From contig JAGBXG010000503.1 of assembly GCA_017629415.1 (NCBI GenBank), forward strand, positions 1-5,001: a stretch of DNA of 5,001 nt, given 5' to 3'. Each line of letters starts with the position of its first letter. Position 1 is the stretch's first letter. Below the pieces are notes generated by a model. The model did no database searches and was not told the origin of the DNA. It saw nothing but the letters and a program-made list of their open reading frames with translations. This document shows, piece after piece, positions 1 to 5,001 of this stretch. This stretch comes from Pseudomonadota bacterium. GTDB taxonomy: Bacteria > Myxococcota > Bradymonadia > UBA4248. The position numbers and the translations under genes are program-made.

Positions 1-41
1 TAAAGCTTGCGGACAATGCCCACACCCCTAAAAAATCCAAA

Positions 42-911
42 TTAGAGACTGCGAACAAGCCAGCGTTTGGTAAAGGTTTCATCAGGAATATTCTGATTGA
101 TCTTCTCTTCAAAGACAAAGTTCTCGGTGGTGTGCTTCGTGGCAGCATCCGTCACCTTGATATGCGTATAAATGGGATACCCATTGCCCATATCTTTAGG
201 CTCAAAACGTTCTTGCGTTTTGATCAGCTTGCCAGCTTCATCATAATAGGCAATGTAATCCATATACATGAGCTTTTTATCAAGCTTGATCTGAACCGTC
301 GGATAAGGCAAATCAACACCGGCTTTAAGCTTGAGATCAAGAACGACATGAGTGCCGCCGTTGGCATTGAGATCCACGATTTTCACAACATCATAGTCTT
401 CAGCCATATAAATCATCGACATATCATCCATTGCCCAGTCCGAACCATAAAAGCTCTGACGCTTGGCATGAGTACCGACGCGACGCACTTTCTGCGAATC
501 CGGCAAACGTGCATAAACCTCATCACGACCTTTGGTCACTACGCCCATGCCACGCATTTCAGCCGGCGCATAAAAACGAACGGAACGACGATTCTTACCT
601 TTCGTATATGTATCAAATTTGTATTCAACGTTTTTATGAACACCGCCATTCAAAACCATGTTCGTTTTGATCCATTGATCCTGGAACGGATTGTGATTCT
701 TATCAACCTGCTGAAGCATTGCTGTCGCACCAGCAATATCATTGACATCTTTAATCCAGCTGTTGCCGTCTTTGGGAGCTGCCGGAGCTGCCGGAGCTGC
801 CGCAGGCGTAGGAGCGACTTCTGCAGGTGCTACAGCGGCATCCTGAGCAAATGCAACGGATGAAAACATCATTAAACCAGCAAAAGCAAAAGCAAATTTG
901 TTCAAATGCAT
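42..911 (-). CDS. Exported LolA-like outer membrane lipoprotein-sorting family protein
   Basis: This 289-residue protein starts with a Sec signal peptide: a Lys at residue 5, a hydrophobic core at about 6-19 and an AFA cleavage motif at 20-22, so the mature form should be periplasmic. An Ala/Pro-rich linker follows (about 24-46), then the folded domain (about 49-289). The domain carries marks of the LolA-like 'outer membrane lipoprotein-sorting protein' family: RRSVRFYAPAEMRGMG at 108-123, LPDSQKVRRVG at 136-146, SFYGSDWAMDDM at 153-164, and the ending IPDETFTKRWL at 275-285. Such proteins have a half-open beta barrel that binds lipid or acyl groups, and their genes often sit beside RND/MMPL-type exporters. 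No exporter is visible here, although the downstream side is cut off after 41 bases. The ATG at 909-911 is chosen because it follows a good ribosome binding site and gives the complete signal peptide. It is not classical LolA, which lacks the linker and has different motifs. The family call is firm; the cargo is unknown. Confidence 0.88.
   Translation of the reverse strand: MHLNKFAFAFAGLMMFSSVAFAQDAAVAPAEVAPTPAAAPAAPAAPKDGNSWIKDVNDIAGATAMLQQVDKNHNPFQDQWIKTNMVLNGGVHKNVEYKFDTYTKGKNRRSVRFYAPAEMRGMGVVTKGRDEVYARLPDSQKVRRVGTHAKRQSFYGSDWAMDDMSMIYMAEDYDVVKIVDLNANGGTHVVLDLKLKAGVDLPYPTVQIKLDKKLMYMDYIAYYDEAGKLIKTQERFEPKDMGNGYPIYTHIKVTDAATKHTTENFVFEEKINQNIPDETFTKRWLVRSL
775..801 (-). repeat. Three tandem 9-base repeats encoding Ala-Ala-Pro
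   Basis: The unit GGAGCTGCC (plus strand) occurs three times head to tail at 775-783, 784-792 and 793-801. On the coding strand it reads GCA GCT CC(G/C), giving Ala-Ala-Pro three times at residues 38-46 of the LolA-like protein. It lies in the linker between signal peptide and folded domain, where copy-number changes would alter only linker length and keep the frame. Confidence 0.85.
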
Positions 912-917
912 GAATCA

Positions 918-924
918 ATCTCCT
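918..924 (-). promoter_or_regulatory. Ribosome binding site of the LolA-like gene
   Basis: Read on the minus strand this is AGGAGAT. It matches the Shine-Dalgarno core AGGAG, with 8 bases between that core and the ATG at 909-911. It supports the chosen start. Confidence 0.8.
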
Positions 925-1115
925 GTAAATTTCATATCAATTCCCGGGACAAAAAATAAAACATCCCCAGACTGACACACTAACGAGCCTCACATTCAAA
1001 TATTCAAACTTTTTTCCAGACCAAACATATTTAAAATAACCACTCACACTTACTCATATCCCAAAACCAAAAATTCTATACAAAACACCCCATGTAGGAT
1101 AAAGACTCACAACAC

Positions 1116-1142
1116 ATCGTCTGTTTTAAGACGGTTGTTTTT
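1116..1142 (+). terminator. Possible small intrinsic terminator or leader hairpin upstream of cysteine synthase
   Basis: The arms ATCGTCT (1116-1122) and AGACGGT (1129-1135) form a 7-bp stem with one T-G wobble and a 6-base loop, GTTTTA. A run of five Ts follows at 1138-1142. The stem is short and only partly GC, so termination would be weak. No gene on the plus strand ends just upstream. If it is real it would therefore act in the leader of the downstream gene, about 100 bases before its start, or end a short unannotated transcript. Chance folding is also possible. Confidence 0.35.
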
Positions 1143-1244
1143 ATCGCACTTATGACACGTGCTAAACATGCGAACTTGAAGTTATCCTTTAAGCTTCATT
1201 CCATGCCCAAATCACACTCATTCTAAAATAAAACGGCACAAATT

Positions 1245-2174
1245 ATGATCTACAACAACGTTCTCGAAGCAATCGGGCAAACACCCATGATTCGTCTCAC
1301 ACGTATGCAGCGCCCCAACGCCGCAGACGTTATCGTCAAATACGAAGGCTTAAACGTTGGCGGCTCCGTCAAAACACGTACGGCACTGTCCATGATCAAC
1401 GCTGCCGAAAGAGCCGGCAAAATTAACAAAGATACCATCATTGTTGAACCGACATCAGGCAACCAAGGCATCGGGCTTGCCCTTATCGGCGCCGTGCGCG
1501 GCTACAAAGTCGTCATCGTTATGCCCGATTCCGTCAGCATCGAACGCAAAAAACTCGTCGAACATTACGGTGCCGAAGTCATCCTCGTTCATGACGAAGG
1601 CAACATCGGCGAATGCATTGCCGAATGTGCACGTACGGCCCAACGCATGGCTGCCGAAAACCCAAATGTCTATATCCCCGAACAATTTTCAAACCCCAAT
1701 AACCCCAAAGTACATAAACACTACACTGCCCTCGAAATCCTCGAGCAAGTCGCAGGCCCCATCCATGGCTTCTGCTCCGGCATCGGCACAGGCGGCTCCC
1801 TCTCCGGCATCGGCGAAATCCTGAAAGCCATCTACCCCAATATCGAAATCTGGGCTGTTGAACCTGAAAACGCAGCCATCTTGGCTGGCGGTACCATTGG
1901 CACACATCTCCAGATGGGCATCGGCGACGGCCTTATCCCACAAAACCTCAATACCAAAATTTACAGCGAAGTTTATATCGTCTCCGATGACGAAGCCATT
2001 CAAACTGCCCGTGACCTCGCCAGGCTGGAAGGCATCATGTGCGGTATCTCCAGCGGCACAAACGTGGCCGCAGCGCTCGCCCTTGCCGAAAAACTCGGTC
2101 CCGGCAAAACCGTCGTCACCATTCTCCCAGACACCGCAGAACGTTACTTCAGCACACCGCTGTTCAGATCTTAA
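1245..2174 (+). CDS. cysK: Cysteine synthase (O-acetylserine sulfhydrylase), PLP-dependent
   Basis: The 309-residue product makes L-cysteine from O-acetylserine and sulfide in the cytoplasm, the last step of cysteine biosynthesis. It is near the usual CysK length and complete. The start MIYNNVLEAIGQTPMIRL is typical of the family. Lys43 in GGSVKTR should form the Schiff base with PLP. PTSGNQG at 69-75 is the substrate-binding loop, QFSNPNNP at 147-154 is the conserved Gln-Phe segment, and GTGGS at 181-185 is the phosphate-binding loop. GISSG at 267-271 holds the serine expected near the PLP ring nitrogen, and LPDTAERY at 294-301 is the C-terminal signature. Several motifs (VGGSVKTR, SGNQG, LPDTAERY) resemble Firmicute homologues more than the enterobacterial GSVKDR, SGNTG and LPSSGERY forms. 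The ATG at 1245 fits the family N-terminus, yet no Shine-Dalgarno sequence precedes it. CysM or a related beta-replacement enzyme cannot be excluded from sequence alone. Confidence 0.9.
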   Translation: MIYNNVLEAIGQTPMIRLTRMQRPNAADVIVKYEGLNVGGSVKTRTALSMINAAERAGKINKDTIIVEPTSGNQGIGLALIGAVRGYKVVIVMPDSVSIERKKLVEHYGAEVILVHDEGNIGECIAECARTAQRMAAENPNVYIPEQFSNPNNPKVHKHYTALEILEQVAGPIHGFCSGIGTGGSLSGIGEILKAIYPNIEIWAVEPENAAILAGGTIGTHLQMGIGDGLIPQNLNTKIYSEVYIVSDDEAIQTARDLARLEGIMCGISSGTNVAAALALAEKLGPGKTVVTILPDTAERYFSTPLFRS

Positions 2175-2209
2175 TAACTGCTACTGACAAAACCAGAGTT
2201 TTCGCTGAA

Positions 2210-2243
2210 GCGGCGGCGTATTTGCCATGCAAATAGCCGCCGC
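2210..2243. repeat. Strong inverted repeat between convergent genes
   Basis: GCGGCGGC (2210-2217) pairs with GCCGCCGC (2236-2243). Inside it, TATTTGC (2219-2225) pairs with GCAAATA (2229-2235) around a CAT loop, with G2218 bulged. That is 15 base pairs in 34 bases. It lies 36 bases after the cysteine synthase stop and 35 bases before the guanine deaminase stop. Neither side has a T-tract, so it is not a standard intrinsic terminator. It could block 3' exonucleases on both transcripts, act as a REP-like element, or pause polymerase at the convergent junction. Confidence 0.75.
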
Positions 2244-2277
2244 AGGCGAGGCATTCCGCCCCAAATCATCATAAAGT

Positions 2278-3534
2278 CTAACGGACTTTGCTGCCTGCGC
2301 TGTAAACAGCACAAATATCTTTAGAAGATGCGCGGTAAATGGCGCGTTCAAACCGTTCACGAACGCTCAAGCGATCTGTGTCAACATAGGCATGATCATC
2401 CAGCACGATGGCATGAAGTTCATCGCCTTGAGCAAATCCTTCGCCGCCACCAAAATAACGGGCACCAGCAGTTGTACCGAGATAATAACCTTCAGCAACC
2501 GTCAAGAAATCCGTCGTCCAATTGGATTCAATGCGTTTAATCTTTGATGAACGAATGGCTTCGGCAATCACGCCCATCATCGGCAGCACAGCACCGCCGG
2601 CAATATCACTGCCCAAAGTCACCCAAATGCCTTCATTCAGCATCACACGAATCGGTGCCACACCACTGATCAGATTGACGTTCGAATCGGGACAATGTGC
2701 AACAACAACGTTATGATCCTTAATTGCCTTGCGTTCCCGTTCGTCAGAATGAACACAGTGCGCCATGACGGTATGGCTTTTCCACATACCGTATTTCTGA
2801 TAGCTCTCCCAGTACTGCGGACAATCGGGATGTAATTCTTTTACCCAGGCAATTTCAGACGTATTTTCAGACAAATGCGACTGAACATAAAGCCCGCGTT
2901 CTGCGGCAAGCTTGCCCAAGGCTTCCATCAATGCATCGGTACACGAAGGTGTAAAACGAGGGGTCAGAATCGGTTTAATATGCGCATCTGCCTTACAGGC
3001 ATCTAACCAACGCAATGTCTCCTTCAATGACTCTTCAGTCGTCTCCTCAAGTTCAGGCGCGCCGTTGCGATCCATGTTCACTTTGCCCACATAACCGCAA
3101 ATCCCGGCTTTCTCGAACTCTTCCATTAATACAAGCGTCGAATCGACATGCAACGATGAAAATGCAACGACACGTGTCGTCCCATTGGCAATCAATTCTT
3201 CCGCAAGACGGCGATAAACTTCCCGGGCATATTCAACATCTGCAAACCGCGATTCCGTCTTGAACGTATAGGTATTCAACCACTCAAGCAACGGTAGATC
3301 CATCCCCATACCCAACATTGGATATTGAGGCGCATGCAAATGCATATCACAGAAAGACTGCATCATCAGGCAATCATGATAATCCACACGTTCAATTTGT
3401 GCCCAAGATTCCGGTAAATCTGCACACAAACCAGCTATCTTGCCATCTTCAAGCAGCATATAACCATTCTCAAGGATTTCAAGCTCACCTAGCTTCGGTG
3501 CATGAACAATATGACCATGTAATACCTGTTTCAA
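2278..3534 (-). CDS. guaD: Guanine deaminase
   Basis: The 418-residue enzyme converts guanine to xanthine and ammonia in the cytoplasm, for purine salvage or use as nitrogen source. It belongs to the metal-dependent amidohydrolase superfamily, the type found in E. coli GuaD and human GDA, and is slightly shorter than both. Expected zinc ligands are His65 and His67 in MHLHAPQ, His220 in QSHLSEN, His259 in MAHCVH and Asp310 in GSDIAGG. Glu223 should be the catalytic acid. LLEWLNTYTF (82-91), TPRFTPSC (191-198) and VAHCPDSN (278-285) are further guanine deaminase signatures, with Arg193 and Gln70 expected to touch the base. The start is TTG at 3532-3534: it follows a good ribosome binding site, an in-frame TAG lies just upstream at 3547-3549, and it yields the typical N-terminus LHGHIVHAP. 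The gene stands alone, with no xanthine dehydrogenase or purine transporter in view. Confidence 0.94.
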   Translation of the reverse strand: MKQVLHGHIVHAPKLGELEILENGYMLLEDGKIAGLCADLPESWAQIERVDYHDCLMMQSFCDMHLHAPQYPMLGMGMDLPLLEWLNTYTFKTESRFADVEYAREVYRRLAEELIANGTTRVVAFSSLHVDSTLVLMEEFEKAGICGYVGKVNMDRNGAPELEETTEESLKETLRWLDACKADAHIKPILTPRFTPSCTDALMEALGKLAAERGLYVQSHLSENTSEIAWVKELHPDCPQYWESYQKYGMWKSHTVMAHCVHSDERERKAIKDHNVVVAHCPDSNVNLISGVAPIRVMLNEGIWVTLGSDIAGGAVLPMMGVIAEAIRSSKIKRIESNWTTDFLTVAEGYYLGTTAGARYFGGGEGFAQGDELHAIVLDDHAYVDTDRLSVRERFERAIYRASSKDICAVYSAGSKVR

Positions 3535-3542
3535 CGTTATCT

Positions 3543-3548
3543 CTCCCT
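3543..3548 (-). promoter_or_regulatory. Ribosome binding site fixing the TTG start of guaD
   Basis: Read on the minus strand this is AGGGAG, 8 bases before the TTG codon at 3532-3534. The next in-frame methionine is residue 26, inside the conserved N-terminal region, so the TTG is the only sensible start. Confidence 0.75.
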
Positions 3549-3578
3549 AATATATGCAAGTGAAGAAAAAAGCGCCCC

Positions 3579-3607
3579 TATTTACAGAGCATAGAAAATC
3601 ATGACAA
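3579..3607 (-). promoter_or_regulatory. Candidate promoter of guaD
   Basis: On the minus strand TTGTCA (3607-3602) matches the -35 consensus in five of six positions. After exactly 17 bases comes TAAATA (3584-3579), a poor -10 match with three of six. A start near 3572 would give a leader of roughly 40 bases. The spacing and -35 are good, but the -10 is weak, so this is tentative. Confidence 0.35.
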
Positions 3608-3655
3608 GTTTAATCTCTGTACTTCGCAAACATTTCAATCACAACACCCTGATAT

Positions 3656-3682
3656 TTGCCAACAATTTCATTATGTTATACT
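3656..3682 (+). promoter_or_regulatory. Candidate extended -10 promoter of the 364-residue gene
   Basis: TGTTATACT at 3674-3682 is an extended -10 element: TGn followed by TATACT, five of six matches. TTGCCA at 3656-3661 matches the -35 consensus in five of six positions, with a short 15-base spacer that an extended -10 can tolerate. Transcription would start near 3689, giving a leader of about 67 bases that contains the duplicated TAGAGCGAT motif. Confidence 0.55.
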
Positions 3683-3720
3683 TTTACAAAGTGCGTTTTT
3701 AGCCACGCGTCACTTCACAA

Positions 3721-3747
3721 TAGAGCGATTTTCACATCTAGAGCGAT
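3721..3747 (+). repeat. Duplicated 9-base motif just upstream of the 364-residue gene
   Basis: TAGAGCGAT occurs at 3721-3729 and again at 3739-3747, exactly 18 bases apart. The match continues as TAGAGCGATnTT. The second copy ends 8 bases before the ATG at 3756. If the promoter at 3656-3682 is right, both copies lie in the mRNA leader. There they could be a regulator's DNA or RNA target overlapping the translation start region, or a chance duplication. Confidence 0.5.
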
Positions 3748-3755
3748 ATTGAGTT

Positions 3756-4850
3756 ATGCCAAACTATAAAGCTGTAAAACTGCCGCCCCATATTAAGAGC
3801 GCTTCCGAAGTCATTGCTGCACCCTTCGATTCATGTTTCATCCCCACAGGATTTCTCTTCCCTGAATCCCGAGAAGAACTCTTCCCACACAGACAATTCC
3901 AATTGTCTGAACCTTTTTACAGCACAAAGCCCAGTGGAGATATCAAACGCGACAAATCCCTAGACGACTTGTTCAGCGCGGCACAATCTGAAGATTCTGA
4001 AAGCAACTGCTTTGACTCTACAATCCTGCAAATCAGCGAACTTGATGAACTTTTGCTCGATGTTCAAAGCATGGGAATGCAATATACCATGCACATGCAA
4101 ATGTGCCTACGGACGGATTTGGCATACGACTTCCCCAAAACCTGGGATAAAACCCATGCCATGCTCATCAATATCCCCGTCTTTTCCGAAGAACTTTGCC
4201 AATGGCATTATCCCATCTCAACCATGGGATATAATCTCGCAAATACAGAGCCCCCCTTAGATATCGATATCGCCTCAAACTATCCGCAACTCTTCGGTTA
4301 TCTGCCAAACGGAGATATCGCTATATACTGGGAAATCGCAGAAATTTTGGCACAAGAATTCAATATTGACCTCGACCCCATTCGAAGTACTGTCGAAGGC
4401 TCACTCATTCTCATGCCAAACATCCAGATGCAGATCAAATCATTGGCCCCCTGCCAATACGTCACCGACACAGGCATCGTCGTTGACCCCAAACAGAACC
4501 TTGAAGGAGCCGCTGCTTTTGCATGGCAATGGCTGGGACGCCCACCCATGATCCTCAAATATGCCTTATATCATTTCTATAGACTACGCTTGCCCGTTAT
4601 CCCATGCGAACTCGATTTAAACCCATATGGAGAAGCCACTTGGGGGGCCTTTGGATTCACATCACCGCGGTTAAGCGGCTACGAATTCAAAATCAACAAT
4701 AATCCATTCACCCGACAAGCACACATATTTGCGACAGAAAAAGGCAATATCGTCGTTTCTCATGCCTTCTACGAACGTTTGGTTCAACTGCTTACGCATT
4801 TCGGTGCCCCAATCTGCACCCAGTTATTCCCTGTTCAACGCATTCAGTAA
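3756..4850 (+). CDS. Uncharacterised 364-residue protein, probably cytoplasmic
   Basis: I do not recognise this protein. It has no signal peptide and no transmembrane segment, which suggests the cytoplasm. Residues 37-90 are polar and rich in acidic residues and serine, and probably flexible. Residues 91-280 look folded, with short hydrophobic strands such as AMLINIPVF (135-143), IAIYWEIAEIL (188-198) and AFAWQWLGRPPMI (254-266). A Met cluster with His and Cys lies at 106-117. Aromatic residues are frequent, and seven cysteines are spread along the chain with no CxxC pair. No Walker motif, helix-turn-helix or nuclease signature is evident. The ATG at 3756 is the first possible start, because an in-frame TGA lies at 3750-3752; no clear Shine-Dalgarno precedes it. 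Its own promoter candidate and its terminator at 4884-4915 indicate a single-gene transcript. C/A-rich codon choice like that of the cysteine synthase gene, plus regular punctuation, make it a believable gene. Confidence 0.82.
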   Translation: MPNYKAVKLPPHIKSASEVIAAPFDSCFIPTGFLFPESREELFPHRQFQLSEPFYSTKPSGDIKRDKSLDDLFSAAQSEDSESNCFDSTILQISELDELLLDVQSMGMQYTMHMQMCLRTDLAYDFPKTWDKTHAMLINIPVFSEELCQWHYPISTMGYNLANTEPPLDIDIASNYPQLFGYLPNGDIAIYWEIAEILAQEFNIDLDPIRSTVEGSLILMPNIQMQIKSLAPCQYVTDTGIVVDPKQNLEGAAAFAWQWLGRPPMILKYALYHFYRLRLPVIPCELDLNPYGEATWGAFGFTSPRLSGYEFKINNNPFTRQAHIFATEKGNIVVSHAFYERLVQLLTHFGAPICTQLFPVQRIQ

Positions 4851-4883
4851 AAAACGTTTAAAGAGCCTTCAAACCAATCTTTT

Positions 4884-4915
4884 GCGCAAGTCATCAAAAG
4901 CTTGCGCTTTTTTTT
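4884..4915 (+). terminator. Intrinsic terminator of the 364-residue gene
   Basis: GCGCAAG (4884-4890) pairs with CTTGCGC (4901-4907), a perfect 7-bp stem that can gain a T-G pair, around a 10-base spacer. Eight Ts follow directly at 4908-4915. It lies 33 bases after the stop codon and is correctly oriented to end the transcript. Confidence 0.88.
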
Positions 4916-4954
4916 ACCTATTGAACGAACCTATTTTTTCGAACTCTTAAACCT

Positions 4955-4988
4955 AAAAAAAGGGCTGCTCATTGAGCAGCCCTTTTTT
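4955..4988. terminator. Bidirectional intrinsic terminator
   Basis: GGGCTGCTC (4962-4970) and GAGCAGCCC (4974-4982) form a perfect 9-bp GC-rich stem with loop ATT. Seven As precede it (4955-4961) and six Ts follow (4983-4988), so it works as a terminator in both directions. It lies 39 bases beyond the first terminator. It probably serves a leftward gene beyond the right edge and backs up the first terminator. Confidence 0.9.
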
Positions 4989-5001
4989 AACATACCAAGG
5001 A

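Larger units (their letters stand above)
912..1244. other. Divergent intergenic region, G-poor on the plus strand
   Basis: This 333-base gap separates the LolA-like gene (leftward) from the cysteine synthase gene (rightward) and must hold promoters for both. I find no convincing -35/-10 pair on either strand. On the plus strand, TAAAAT at 1224-1229 is a fair -10 match but has no good -35 at the right distance. Bases 1020-1093 contain no G at all, and 961-1090 has 41 C against 5 G. A short direct repeat ATTCAAA occurs at 994-1000 and 1002-1008. A terminator-like hairpin sits at 1116-1135. No credible small gene was found. Confidence 0.7.

Noticed and set aside
1..41. Possible start of another minus-strand gene (GTG at 25-23 or 23-21, TTG at 16-14)
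   Set aside because: AGGGG at 29-25 would suit the TTG by spacing, while the GTG at 23-21 would give a start like VGIVRKL. Too few codons remain in the window to choose, or to show that any gene starts here.
132..863. Long plus-strand open frame opposite the LolA-like gene
   Set aside because: It lies wholly antisense to a gene with a signal peptide and family motifs, has no ribosome binding site of note, and its His/Ile/Arg-rich product looks like a reverse-frame artefact.
1152..1226. Small open frame of 24 codons just upstream of cysteine synthase, a possible leader peptide
   Set aside because: It has no ribosome binding site, and its product contains no cysteine or other feature expected of a sulfur-responsive leader peptide.
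2189..2202. Small palindrome AAAAC-CAGA-GTTTT after cysteine synthase, as a terminator
   Set aside because: The stem is only five mostly A-T pairs and has no T-tract beyond the arm itself, so it is unlikely to terminate transcription.
3535..3660. Purine riboswitch in the guaD leader
   Set aside because: I could not find the conserved three-way-junction core or the paired loop sequences of the purine riboswitch class, and the predicted leader of about 40 bases is too short.
4729..4950. Plus-strand open frame running past the end of the orphan gene
   Set aside because: It overlaps the real gene in another frame and runs through the intrinsic terminator hairpin and T-tract at 4884-4915, so it is not a plausible gene.

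Overview
The window looks like ordinary chromosome from a Gram-negative bacterium of moderate GC content. The Gram-negative reading rests on an exported protein of the outer-membrane lipoprotein-sorting (LolA-like) type with a clear Sec signal peptide. A gut-associated betaproteobacterium of the Sutterellaceae type would fit, but that is a guess from overall style and is not proven by the sequence. There are four protein-coding genes arranged as two divergent pairs that meet at a convergent junction. No RNA gene, insertion sequence, CRISPR array or phage gene is visible.

Region by region: (1) 42-911, minus strand: a periplasmic LolA-like protein with a signal peptide and an Ala/Pro linker. 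(2) 912-1244: a long divergent intergenic region, very poor in G on the plus strand, containing a small terminator-like hairpin. (3) 1245-2174, plus strand: a cysteine synthase of the CysK fold with Firmicute-like motif variants. (4) 2175-2277: a short convergent gap holding a strong hairpin without a T-tract. (5) 2278-3534, minus strand: guanine deaminase, starting at TTG behind a good ribosome binding site. (6) 3535-3755: a divergent intergenic region with promoter candidates on both strands and a duplicated 9-base motif. (7) 3756-4850, plus strand: a 364-residue protein I do not recognise. (8) 4851-5001: two intrinsic terminators in a row, the second of them bidirectional.

The genes do not form an operon, since neighbouring genes always differ in strand, and no shared pathway links them. 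Cysteine synthesis, guanine breakdown and envelope lipid or lipoprotein handling look like independent housekeeping functions. The plus strand is C/A-rich and G-poor in coding and non-coding stretches alike, which suggests it is the lagging strand and that the two minus-strand genes are co-directional with replication. The two minus-strand genes have clear Shine-Dalgarno sequences; the two plus-strand genes do not. The part least explained by known biology is the 364-residue protein and its leader. I see no convincing evidence of a new multi-gene system.
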